Positions 20,501 through 32,800 of a stretch of DNA of 64,000 nt are shown piece by piece (the stretch's first letter is position 1; each line of letters starts with the position of its first letter). The notes beneath the pieces were generated by a model. That model was not told the DNA's origin and made no database searches. It saw only the letters and a list, made by a program, of their open reading frames with translations. Both the position numbers and the translations under genes were made by a program. The stretch comes from Poecilobothrus nobilitatus (lineage: Eukaryota > Arthropoda > Insecta > Diptera > Dolichopodidae). The stretch is taken from the NCBI GenBank assembly GCA_947095535.1, contig OX352773.1, positions 27,177,398 through 27,241,397 of the forward strand. The letters run 5' to 3'.

Positions 20501-22918
20501 TATTTTCAATTAATAACATCGCAAGTTAATGATGATTTTGATGATGGTAAATTTATTTTAGATTACGATGAATTTAAATAAATATAAGAATATTTCTTTT
20601 GTAGGAAGACTTCGAACTCCATCAGTTACAACTGTACCAACATTTAAAGCTACAACACCTGTTGATGAAGATGATGACATTGCTTTTGATTTTGATAATG
20701 AAGTATGTTCGTTATTTTAATTTTTTTTTTCACTAGTTTTATCTAAATATAATTTCAGAAGGATGAAGAAGACTCAAAAAAGAAAAATGATAAAGATGTG
20801 TCCATTTTAAAAATTATGAAACTTAATAAAACTGAATGGCGTCATATTTTAGTTGGAAGTGTAGCTTCTGGTGTTATGGGTTGTGCTATGCCATTATTTG
20901 CTGTTTTATTTGGTGAAATTATGCAAGTTTTGTCAGATCCAAATCCTGAGAAAGTACGCAAAGAAACAAATACATATTCGTTATACTTTTTGTTATGTGG
21001 TATTATAACTGGAATATCAACATTTTTTCAAGTAGCAATTTTATTAATTTTTTAATGACTTATTTTTTGACACATCTCTTAAAATTAGATATATTCTTTT
21101 ACAATTGCTGGTGCAATTTTAACAGAAAGATTACGAGGCTTGGTGTTTAGCGCGATGCTACGGCAAGAGATTTCATGGTTTGATAATAAATTAAATAGTA
21201 CAGGTACACTTTGCGCAAGGTTGTCAAATGATGCTGCAGCTGTACAAGGAGCAACTGGACAAAGAATTGGGATAATTTTGCAATCAATTGCTACAATATT
21301 ATTAGCTGTAATTCTGTCAATGATTTATGAATTTAAATTGGGACTATTGGCTCTAGCATTTACACCATTTATTATTGTGGCAACATTTCTTGAAAAGCGA
21401 GTACAAATTGAAAAAAATATGAGTAGTAGTAAAGCAATGGAAGGATGTACAAAAGTATACCTATAAAATTAGAATAAATTTCAGATATTTATGTTTTATA
21501 TATAATTTAGTTGGCAATCGAAGTTGTTTCCAGCATTAGAACTGTGGTTTCTTTGGGTTTAGAGCAAATGTTTTATAGAGAATATGTTGCTCTTTTAGAA
21601 CCAGCTGTAAGAACAGCTAAAAAAACGACTCATTTTAGAGGATTGTGAGTTTTTTGTGCAACTTATTAGTTTGAGTTATTAATGTATTTATTTAATATTG
21701 TTTAGCATTTATGGGTTAGGAAGATGCCTTATGTTTTTTGCTTATGCTGCTTGTATGTTTTATGGAGGTCATTTAGTAGCTTATGAGGGTCTTGAATATA
21801 GCAAAGTTTTCAAGTAAAAAATATAATAAAACGAAAGCAATGAGTATATGAAATTATAATCTTTGTAGAGTGTCTCAGGCTTTAGTTATGGGAAGTTTTT
21901 CAGTTGCTAATGCGTTAGCCTTTGCTCCAAATTTCCAAAAAGGTTTAACTGCTGCAGGACAAATGTTTGCTATACTAAATCGTCAACCAAAAATTCAAGA
22001 TCCACCTGGCACTGCTGGTGATAAGAAAATTGAAACTGAAGGAAATGTGAAATATACAAATGTTAGATTTAGATATCCAACAAGAAAACACTATACAGTA
22101 TTTAATGATTTAAGTTTGGAAATAACAAAAGGACAAACTGTAGCTTTAGTTGGACCGTCTGGTTGTGGCAAATCAACGTGCTTGCAATTGTTACAGAGGT
22201 TTTATGATGTTGAAAATGGGGTAATTTCAATTGATAAAAATGATATTACAAAAATGTCATTAAAAAATTTAAGGCTGCAGTTAGGCTCAGTATCACAAGA
22301 ACCAACTTTATTTGATCGTACAGTAGCTGAAAATATTGCATATGGAGATAATGAAAGGGTAGTCAATCGAAGGGAAATTATTGCGGCAGCTAGAAAAGCT
22401 AATATTCATAATTTCATAACATCAATGCCATTGGTATAAATTGTATTTATATATTAATATAATATTTGTATTTTGAAAATTGTTATAAATTGTAGGGGTA
22501 TGAAACTCGAATGGGTGAGAAAGGTACACAGTTGTCGGGTGGTCAAAAACAAAGAATTGCTATTGCAAGAGCTCTAATTAGAAATCCTAAAATTTTGTTA
22601 CTGGATGAAGCTACATCTGCTTTAGATGCTGAAAGTGAAAAGGTTCTTAAATGTGATCAATTTTTAAAATATAAAAACATTTAAAAAAAAAAAAATTATC
22701 TATTACGTTTTTTTTAGATCGTTCAAGCGGCTCTAAAAAGTGCACGGGAAGGAGGAACATGTATTACAATTGCACATAGATTATCAACTATTGTAGATTC
22801 TGATATGATATTCGTTTTGGACGCTGGAGAAGTCAAGGAAAAAGGTATTCATACAGAATTACTGGAACAAAAGGGGCTGTATTATACTTTGTATAAAATA
22901 CAATCTGGTCAAAGATAA
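14542..22918 (+). CDS. Mdr: ABCB-type P-glycoprotein, tandem copy 2
   Basis: Exons after the start are 17512-17695, 17773-17940, 18023-18123, 18189-18360, 18419-18715, 19465-20019, 20081-20149, 20204-20305, 20363-20546, 20605-20702, 20759-21031, 21089-21454, 21511-21644, 21706-21813, 21869-22433, 22496-22642 and 22718-22918. Every exon has the length and phase of its partner in copy 1, except the first listed, which is one codon shorter. No frameshift or internal stop was seen. Both ATPase halves keep Walker A, LSGGQ, Walker B and the H-loop His (Walker A near residues 406 and 1037), so the protein should be an active exporter. The start is the weak point: no match to the copy 1 leader exon was found. 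I use the candidate start exon 14542-14555 (ATGGTTAGCTTAAA|gtaatt), which splices in frame and gives 1245 aa. Alternatives are an unseen exon or splicing from exon 1 of copy 1. Exons 2-18 are secure. Confidence 0.88.
14907..14951 (+). repeat. Short tandem repeat, 15-bp unit, three copies
   Basis: The unit acacctataatataa is repeated head to tail three times without mismatch until the last base. It sits in intron 1 of transporter copy 2, as modelled. Confidence 0.85.
15245..15313 (+). repeat. 28-bp direct repeat next to a SINE
   Basis: A 28-bp sequence containing 'cttgtgtccaagttgcat' occurs at 15245-15272 and again at 15286-15313 (period 41 bp) with no mismatch. It ends 10 bp before the SINE target duplication, so it is a separate local duplication. 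Confidence 0.85.
15331..15524 (+). mobile_element. tRNA-derived SINE with target-site duplication
   Basis: The 5' part looks like a tRNA gene: an A-box-like tggcctagtgggtaag near 15338 and a consensus B box ggttcgaatccc near 15391, with a short T-stem around it (gtggg/cccac). A tRNA-unrelated body follows, then an A-rich tail (about 15508-15524). AATTCTAG flanks both sides (15323-15330 and 15525-15532), an 8-bp target duplication typical of LINE-driven retroposition. The internal RNA polymerase III promoter looks intact. It is not a functional tRNA, because the anticodon region does not fold well and the sequence continues into the body and tail. It lies in intron 1 of transporter copy 2. Confidence 0.85.
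15533..17511. other. Remainder of intron 1, transporter copy 2
   Basis: AT-rich and mostly featureless. A 101-codon open frame at 16237-16542 has hydrophobic composition but no recognisable motif. The minus strand near 17000-17060 shows a short HDN-containing peptide (LILMHDN) reminiscent of mariner-type transposases, but stops surround it. Neither is supported as a gene. Confidence 0.4.
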
Positions 22919-23190
22919 TATTAATGAACAAAAATATATCATTAAGCAAAATAAAAAACAAGAAAAGACGTATACACAGTTTTTTGGTAGACTATGCTAC
23001 TTCCAAGCAATATCAATTTGTTATATTAAAATCTGTGCATTATACTATAAGTATTAATAATTTTAATTAAATTGGTATTCAAATTTAAAAATTTATGTAT
23101 GATAATATGATATCGTACCTAAAGAAAATAAATAGCGTGTATTTTTAATTAGACAATTGCGCCAATGAAATTGTGTAGAGTAGAGTACTG

Positions 23191-23196
23191 AATAAA
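23191..23196 (+). terminator. Polyadenylation signal AATAAA, transporter copy 2
   Basis: AATAAA lies 273 bp after the stop codon, in a context shared with copy 1 (12069). It is the best candidate poly(A) signal. Confidence 0.5.
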
Positions 23197-24739
23197 TTAT
23201 TTGTTGTTAAGAAAAGGAAAAAAGTAATTTTATTTTTTTATTAATCAATAAAAAAATCAAAAAGTACAAAAAAATAAATATCATTCTGACCCAGATTTGC
23301 ATACAATAGCTAAACAATGGCTCTTATGACAGCAATCAATAAAAAAAATTATATTATTTTTTATAATTTGGTTTAATTTGGACACTTTCAATCTAAAAAT
23401 TAGCATAAATTATACCTCACATGAATTTTTTCTACTCTCCCTTATTTAAGCAAGCTAATATAAGCTAATAATAAAAAGCTCACACGTTGAAAATTCGAAA
23501 TTTTTAGACATCTGTAACTTGGAAACTTGTGCTGGTACATCTGTACATCTTATGCACATCTATAGTATGGATGTATATATTTTTACAATTAATTTATTAC
23601 GTATTATTGCTATTGAATAAAAAAAATCTTGTTAAATTATTTGCTAAAACATCTTGTTAATTATTTAAATTAAAAATCTAGTTAATTTAGAAGTTATTTT
23701 GCTTTGAAATAAATTACTATAAAAATCTATAAAATTTCGCATTATGCTTTTCGTGTAATAGGGGGTCGGTTCTGTGGTGGATACAGCAGATTTTTGTTTT
23801 TGTAAAAATCTGTTATATATTTTTGTATACAAATCTCTTGTATATTTTGTAAAAGTAAATAACAATATGAATTACCTACTTTTTTTTGAATAACAATTCG
23901 GTGGAAGATAAGTAGTCTATCTACAAAAATAAATTACCTTACATTTGTAATATTTTTTCTAAAATGAATAAACATAAACAAACTCATTCAATTGCGAAAT
24001 TATTTTTAATACATAATTACTTTCTATTAATTTTAAATTTTTGTCTAAATCTAAACTGTTAAAATATAACTTGGCACAGTGGCTTTCCAATAGAAAGGAC
24101 TAGTATTCAAACGTCAGTCAGGTCATATCGTAATAATTAATATCGTAATATAAAAATAAAAATAGATTAGTAATTCTTGTATAATATAGATGGCGCGATT
24201 ATTTTCAAAAATTTTTGAATTTTAATTTTAGAGGACATGATTTGGGTTTATGAAGGTAACTGTATTAATTTGATTATGACCTATTAAACCTATTATATAA
24301 AATTTTTGCATAGATCCAAAATTCATACATCCCTAAAGCACCGTAAAATTCGGCACTGGCTATCAATTATGATAGCGACTTAGGCACAAATTTTTTCAGA
24401 AACTATAAAAATGATATTCAATAGAAAAATATTTTTGAAATTTTAATTTTATTATTATTCAAGCGTCGATGGAAAGTTTGAAAACCAAGTAAAAGATTTA
24501 CGCGCACGTTCTTTGTAATAGTGTGGCATCTATCCCCATCAAAACAGTTCTTGAATATATTATATTACATCTGCATATTTAATATTTTATTGATATTTAC
24601 TGACGAAAAATATAATATTAAATATTGCATTATGAATGTAAATTATTATGGTATTAAAAGCACCAAAATGTTTTGTTGTTAAAGTTTAAACATAAATGCT
24701 AAGCATTTAAAGATTTTAACTAACTTATTGTTGTAGCTT

Positions 24740-25280
24740 TCATTGTTAAGAATAACGCATTTACACACTTTTAATTTAATCGGTCAAAAAGGTTTAGACA
24801 GAAAAACAAATATTTTAAAAATATTTTTAATAAGCCCCTGTCAACGAAGCTTCTTAATAATAAGAGGTAAAAATCCATCTGAAAAATTAGAGACAAATCG
24901 TTGATAAAAATTTTTAATCCAGTGGAATTTTTCATCAGTGGAAATCATGAATTCAGTGCAATTTTTTTTTTGCCAGAAGAATAACTTGTGTTATTTTGAA
25001 CTCAATCGGTTAGAAAAAATTTAAAAAAAAAATGATTAGACCCTCATTCCAGAACCGATTAACGGAACTTAGTGAAAATTTATCACAGGCTTTCTTAAGA
25101 CCGTAAATTCATCCTTCAAAATTGGGCACAAATCTCAAACAAAATTTTTTTTTAGTATCCTATCGTGTCGAAATGAATTAGTGTATCGTTACTTTACTAA
25201 ATTAATTGAATTAGCTTCTGTACTAAAGCAACACTTATACACATTTTCAACTCAATTAGTCAAATTGTTTAACGTTCGTT
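24740..25280. repeat. Degenerate repeats, spacing about 235-240 bp
   Basis: Variants of 'ttnaa(c)tcaatcggtcaaa' occur near 24775, 25006 and 25249, each preceded by a short 'acac(a)tttt'-like segment. The copies are too diverged to define ends or a class. Confidence 0.3.
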
Positions 25281-25869
25281 TGACGAATAATTAAAAATTA
25301 ATATGAAAAATGCAAAAACATAATGATTTAGTCTAAGATATTAAAGATAACTTTCAGGTGCTTGTAATAATTACTATAATAAAAGCAATGTAGGATTAAA
25401 ATTATTTTTGAAACTGCTTTAAATTAATACGTATATAAATTTTTCAACATCTTAAAAACTTTAACTAAAACTTTTTTTTTTTGAAAAATTTTCAAATTAA
25501 AAATGAAAGAATTAAATAAAGAATTAATTTAAATAAATTTTTGAATAAATTTATTTTATAAATTTTGAATACATCAAAAATACATTTCTTTTTTTTTTTT
25601 TATTTTAAATAAATTTTTTTTTAACTATTATTTGACTTTTTCTTTCAAAATTAAGCGATATATTTTATGGTTCGTTTATTTGTTTTTAAAATCGTATCGC
25701 TTTTTTATAGCTATGATATTTTTTTTTTATCTTTTTATTTTCAAAATTAGTAAATAATTTTTAAACCATTACGGTTTCTTTCAATAAATATATTATGAAA
25801 ATCATAATTAAATACATTTTTACACATTTCATTTGAATCATCTTAAAATAATATTTTTTAATATAAAAT

Positions 25870-26846
25870 TTAATTCCGTGGTTTAAGGATATTTTTAGGA
25901 CTTTTAAGTGATTCGATAGCTGGTGATAAATTCTCCTTTCCTGGAAAGAACTTTGGAGTTTTTGGTGTTCTTGGGGTTCTTGGTGTACGTGTTGGTGTTC
26001 CAATAATATTACCATTTGTTGTTGTACCTTTTCTTGGTGTTATGGTAACTGTAACTGTATTATTTGCAGTTGATATTGTATTTTTATCTTGTAATTCTTT
26101 AATTTTAGCTTCTTGCTCTTTAATTATATTTTGAAATTGCGAAATTTTCTATAAAAATATATACAAAAAAAAAAAATAAAAATAAAATTTACGTATTATA
26201 ATATTACAAAGTATATTTTCACAACTTACATTTTTTAAATTTGCATTTGATTCTTTTAGATTTTCAAAATTTTTTAAATTTTGGTTTTTTGTTTCTATTT
26301 GCAGTTCATTGTATTTCTCTGCAACTTCTTTAGCTAAATTTTCAGCATTTTGTAGTGCTTTTTCTTTTTCGTCAATCTAAAAATAATTTAACATTTAAAA
26401 TTATATAATAATATTATATTAAAGTAAAATTTATAAATTTACTTACCACTTTTTGTAAGGCATAAGTATCAACTGAACTTTCACTTTCAATTATTTCTTG
26501 TAATAAATTATTACGTCTGATTTGTTCTGATAATGTTTCTTTTAATTTTTGATTTTCTTCTATTATTTTAGATTTTTCTATATTTATTTGTTGTTGTTGA
26601 TGTTGATCAAATTGATTAATACTTTCATTATTTAATAATAATTTATCACAGTTCAATTTCAAATCCAGTTCAGCTAATACACTTTCAATTAATTTATTAT
26701 TAATTAATTCAGTTGAATCATCATTATTAATATCATTATTATTATTATTTTCATTCATATCAATATCTCTTTTTTTAGCTTCTTCAATTTGTTTATTTTC
26801 TTTATCTGTTGAAGAAACTTCATTGTCATTACTTTTATTATTATTT

Positions 26847-26879
<33 letters not shown>

Positions 26880-29800
26880 CTGTTTTTATTATTATTATTA
26901 TTATATTGTTTTTCTTTCTGATATGCTTCAAATTGTTCACATCGATATTTTAATGTCATTATTTCTAATTTTATTTGTTTATTTTCATTTTGTAATTTTA
27001 ACATTTCTTTATCTTTTGTATCTAATTCAATTCTAGCTAATTCAATATTTGTTGCAAATTCATCTAATAATGATTTCATATCTTTAATATAAGTTTCTCT
27101 TGATTCATATTTTTTTTTTAATTCAACATACATTTCAAAATATTTATCAATATTTTCTTCAATACGTTCATTAAATAATTTACCTATTTTATTAACAGTT
27201 TCTAATGTTTCTTCTTCTGATGTCATTAATTTTTCAAAAATTGTTTCTTTTTCTCTCATTTCACGTTCCAATGCTTGAGATGAATTACGTAATGTTGTTA
27301 ATGCATTCTTATATTCATCAAGTTCACAACGTAAATGTTTTAATTCATCTTCAACTTCATTATTTTTTTGTTCAATTTCGTTTTTTGAATTTTGTGTTGC
27401 TTCTAATTCAATTTTTAATAATTCAACATCTGAATCAGATTTCTTTAAACGTTCCATTAAAATATTTACAGTTGATCTTGTATTATTTAATGTTAATTGA
27501 TAATTGTATTTTTCTGTCATTATTCTGGAACATTCTTGTTTAATTTCATTCACTTGAGCTTCAAGTTGTTCACTTAATTGAATATAATATTCAATACCAT
27601 TTGTTAATTGTTCTTCAAATTTCTGTATTTTATTGTCACGTTCCCTTAACATTTCATGAGCATTTTGAAGTAAACTTTTTAAATCTTGTTTTTCAAATTC
27701 ACCTTGTATTATTTCAGCTTCAGCTATTTTTTGACATTTACCAATTTCACATTTCCAATGAGTTCGTTCACGTTCAACTGATTCTTGAATTGCTTGTTCT
27801 AATTCTTTTATTTTTTGTTCATATTGAATTTCAGAAATTTTAAGCTTTTCTTCGAATTGTACATTTGCTCTATCTAAATCATTTTGACGATCTTTTTCAA
27901 GATCTAATATTTTATCCTGATAATCACGATTTAATTTAGCAACTTCTAAAATATGAAGAGATTCGTTTTCTTTTATTTTCAATTCATTGATGTCCTTTAA
28001 GTTTGAAATTTGTTGTTCATATTTCTTTGTAATATTATTGATTTCTTCTTGGAAGGAGTCACGAATTGAATCTCTATATGAATCTAAATCAATATCTTTT
28101 TCTGACAGTTCTTCTTTTAAAGCAGTTATTAAATCAGAACGTTTTTCAATATCTTCTAATAATTTGATTTTTTCAATTTTCATATTATCAAGTTCTTTTA
28201 ACATCCTTTGACTTTCTTGAGCATATGCCAATATATCATCTTGTATCTGTTTCTTTAAACTATCGATTTCATCCATAAGACAAACGTTTTCTGTCGACAA
28301 TTTCTCAATTTCTAATCCCTTGGCTTGATCTTTATCTTCGTAAGTTTGTAAAGCAATTTTAATTAAACTTATTTCTTCTGAAAGAGTTTCTATTTCTTTT
28401 TTTGTATTTTGATTTTCTAAAACAATTTTGCTATTCTCTTGTTGTAATTTTTCTTTTAACATTTCAATTTCGGTATTTGCTCCAGTCAAAAATTGTATTT
28501 CACGTTCATGACTATCAAGTAATAACTTAATTTCATTTTCAAGTTGTACAGTTTTTTGCATTAATTTTTTTTCATCATTTTGTAATTTTAAATTTTCTTC
28601 TTGAATTTTTTCGAATTCTTTTGTTAATGCAGAAATTTTTTCATTTTTATCTAATATTATAATATCAAAGTCTGATTTCTGTTTAATATCTGATTCTTTC
28701 AGTTGTATCATTTCAGAACGAAGTTCTTCAATTTGATGTGCATATTCTTGAATAGTTTCATTTTTGTTTTTAATTTCAATTTGAGCAGCTTCAAGAGCTT
28801 CTTTACCCTTTTTAACATCCTTTTGCAGTTCTTTTTTTGGTGTACTAATATCTGAATTTTGACGGAATCTTAAACGGTGTGGTAATGATGGCTATTAAAG
28901 TATAATTATAATTATTATATATGTATACCTACTAGTAAACATGAAATTTTATTTATTACTTACAGTACGGAATAAACGCATTGCTGCTGATTTTGAACTT
29001 TTAACAGATTCATTATCTGATTGGCATGGTGTTGATGGGGCAGTTTTTTCTTTTGGTTCTTTATCTTTATTTGAAGCACTGTCCTTTAAATCTTTTAAAA
29101 ATTTTTTAATCTGATCCTTACGATCTGATGATGAGCAAGATGGTGAATCACCAACTGTGTTAAATAAAAATCATTGTTAAAATTTAAATATTTGTTTTGA
29201 AAAAAATAAAAAAAAATGTTAATAATTTATTAAATTAAATGAAAAAGAATTTCCAAATTTAATAAAAATATGGACACTTGAAAATTGTTTTGAACGATCT
29301 ACAATGTAAAAAAACTGATCTTGTATACATTAGACGGAGTATATATACAAATATGTGTGTAGTACAGTCCTGATCCGGTGAGGACCATATCTAGCTATAG
29401 GAAATGTTCTATGCATTAATTGCATCTAAAGAATATTTTTCTTTTGAAATTGAGCATATCTGGAATATTGTCTCTTATAAAGATACTTATAAAGGATATA
29501 AGTAATGAATGACCGTAATCATGTTTGTATAAATATAGCTATAATATAATGGGCGGGTGATCTATGAGTGAAATTACTACATTTTGACAGGAAATAACAA
29601 TTATAATCTACTTTTTTAAAAGTATAATTGCATTAATTTTTAATGGACAAAATTTAAATTATAGTATGTCATTATTATATTCACATTCGATTATTGTTCT
29701 TTCAATTCATTCCTTTCCGTTTCTATTATTCATCGCACATATTTACATAATAGATCTAAAATCAAATTGAATTTCTATTTAATTTTATTCAAAATTCAGG

Positions 29801-32800
29801 TTTGATAAATAACGTATATATATATATGTACATATATTTAAATTTGATACATTGAATTTAATATATTTTGAAAATCTATCATTAATCATTTCATCAAAAA
29901 TAAATTCTCTCGAAATTCAAAATTAATGAATATAAATATTAATTTTAAATTTGAAAAACACATTTAGAAAAACTAGTTTAATTCTTTAGTTTAAATTTAC
30001 ATAATTTTTGTTTTGGCATATTTATTTTCTTTGAAAATTAAATATTCTCAGCAAAATCAACCATAAAAAAAAAAAAAAAATTAAACAGGATATAAGGATT
30101 GGTAAGCACATCCCATCTTCCCTTTTATTTTAAGATTCCTTTACATTATTCAGAAAAGAGCCTATATTTCTCCGTTAAATTTGAGACTTCCCTTTACATT
30201 CTATATAGACGAACCATAATGATGATGATAATGATTATGATAATGATAATCATCGAAAAAAAGTTCAAAGTACTTTTTTTTTTTTTATGGAATTCTTGAT
30301 TTTTTATAAGTTAATTCCCATCATATAAAGTAATTGTATAAAAAAAAAAAAAATCATTGTTTTGTTGGACCTTCGACCCTTTTTTTGTCAATGTACGAAT
30401 ATGATTATTTTAATTTCTATAATACCTATAACAATATAAAATAATAATAACAATAATTTTTTCTAATTTTTAGAAGAAAAAGGTAAGCAAGTACATATAT
30501 GTACATATATACAAGATGTTTGTTTCTTATAATTATTTTTTAAAGGTACGGGTTCCCTCTAAAAGGAATTATCAACAACGTTATTTATTGTTGCGTAAAA
30601 GAAAAAATAAAAAAACAAAAAATTCCCTTACATTAAAACAATTTTTTTTTTTCTCATACTAATACATACAAAATATAATAAATTCAAATTCATTTTTTTA
30701 ACAACGTAAATAAAATTGCATCAACATTTTAATAAGAAGATAAATAAATTGAGGTCCTTACAATCCTGAATCCTCACGTTCTGAATCACTATATATATAT
30801 GTATGTATATGTAGAGTAAGTAGTAACTGTGATTCATAATAAATAAAAATGCTTAATAAAAAGTAATTATAAATTTTGTCCTCAACTTTTCATAACTCAT
30901 TTTAAATTTTTGGGTTCGCATTAAAGAGGGAATTTTGTTGTTTAACGTTTCTTATTTTTTTTTTTTTTTTTGTAGAAAAAATAAATTATATCGACTTAAA
31001 TTATTAAAAATAATAAATTATTATTATGTATAAGTATATGTGTATAAGTTTGGTTTTGGTGTGATTTTTTTCCCGTTATTATACAAAAGAAAATTATTTT
31101 TTCCCGCTGAAAGTAAAGACGTAATATTTTAATGTTACTTACGAGTAAGTCTTACAAAATTCAAGAAGGGTGAAAAACAAAAAAAAAAAAAAATAAAAAA
31201 ATAAAGTCTTCAGTAAAAATCCAGGTGTTCTTGAAATAACTGACTTTAATTTAAAGAAAGTTTACAATTGATTTTTGATTTTCTTCATTTTTGATTTAAA
31301 AGAGCCCATTTTTTACTTTTTGGTTTATGTGTTTTTTTTTTTTCAAATCAGATCTATATATTACATATATACCCCTATGTATGTACATAATATTCAAATG
31401 AATAATTATAATTATCGTGATTTGATATAACATTTATTTGTTAATTTTGTTTTCTTTACATCAATAGTTTTATATAAAGTTTTAATAATTCTTATAATTA
31501 AAATAATGTTTAGATTAAAAATAAAAAAAAAAAATATTTAGTTAGAGTTTTTCTTTCATTGTCATTTCTTTGGCATTTTGATACAATGGGAGGACCATAG
31601 AAAGGTAAAACAAAAAAAAAAATTAAATCGATCAACTTTTACTAAACAACCAAAAGCAGAACTTATCTAAACCGATTGCGTAATTATTTTTAAATTTTTT
31701 TTTTTAAAACATTTTAAACAAAATAAAACGAATAAAAATGTAATATAAACAACGAAATTTTAATTGTTTTGTTTAAAAAAAGGAAGGCTATTTGAATATT
31801 CTGCTGTTTGGCATTTTTTTTTTGTTTTATCCTGAATATTGGCTTTCTAATAAAAGTACTTACTCAAAAAATTTTATCAATTATCCACAATCTTATGATA
31901 TTATGGGCTTTTTATACCCTACACCTAAAGTATAGGGTATATTAACTTTGGTATGGTGTTTGTAACCACCAAAAGGAAGCGAGTTAGGTATAGACATGTA
32001 TATATATTCTGAATCAGGATCACCGCCGGAGTCGATTTAGCGATGTCCGTCCGTCCGTCCGTCCGTCCGTACGCACGATAACTCAAAAAATAATGATGCT
32101 ATCTTGATGAAATTTATATAGTAGGTTACTAATTACGAAAGAAAGGCTAAGTTCGAATCTGGACAAAATCCGTCCATGGGTTCGGATTCTGGAAGCTTCC
32201 GAATGATTCCGGCTTTTGGAGATAATCTCCGCAAACGAGATTATCTCCAAAAGCAACAAAGATAGAACCTTCAAATTTTGTACAATGATGTTTCTTCCCG
32301 TTCGATTTATGTCTCTGAAATTTAAGAGGATTTGGTCCATGGGTTTGGGTATTGGAAGCTTCTGAACGAGCACCAGAGCAAATGAGATTATTTCCAAAAC
32401 CAAGAAAGATAGAACCTTTAAATTTTGTACAATGATGTTCCTTCCTGTTCGATTTATGTCTCTGAAATTTAAGAGGATTTGGTCCATGGGTTTTGGATTT
32501 GGAAGCTTCCGAACAAGCCCCAGAGCAAATGAGATTATCTCCAAAACCAATAAAGATATAACCTTTACTTTTGGCAGAATGGTGTTCTTTCATGTATGAT
32601 TTAGGCCTCTGAAATTTAGGAGAATTTGGTCCATGGGTTTGGATTTGGAAGCTTCCGAACGAGCACCAGAGCAAATGAGATTATCTCCAAAACCAACAAA
32701 GATATAACCTTTAAATTTGGCAGGGTGGTGTTCTTTCATGTTTTATTTAAGTGTCTGAAATGTGAGAAGATTTGGTCCATGGGTTCGGGTTTTGGAAACT

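Larger units (their letters stand above)
22919..25869. other. Convergent intergenic region between transporter copy 2 and the coiled-coil gene
   Basis: The first 300 bp is the 3' flank of the transporter, aligned with 11830-12120. The rest has no supported gene. Around 24330-25280 there are diverged, spaced copies of motifs such as 'actcaatcggttaga' (see the repeat entry), suggesting an old repetitive element. The low-coordinate end is the 3' flank of the minus-strand coiled-coil gene. Confidence 0.45.

Noticed and set aside
24065..24120. tRNA- or SINE-like motif (ttggcacagtggc with gtattcaaacg)
   Set aside because: The A and B boxes are both imperfect and spaced too closely, and no A tail or target duplication was seen.
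26755..28211. Plus-strand and alternative minus-strand open frames across the coiled-coil exon
   Set aside because: They are shadows of the long coiled-coil coding exon, with biased composition (Leu/Phe/Ile runs) that mirrors its codons.
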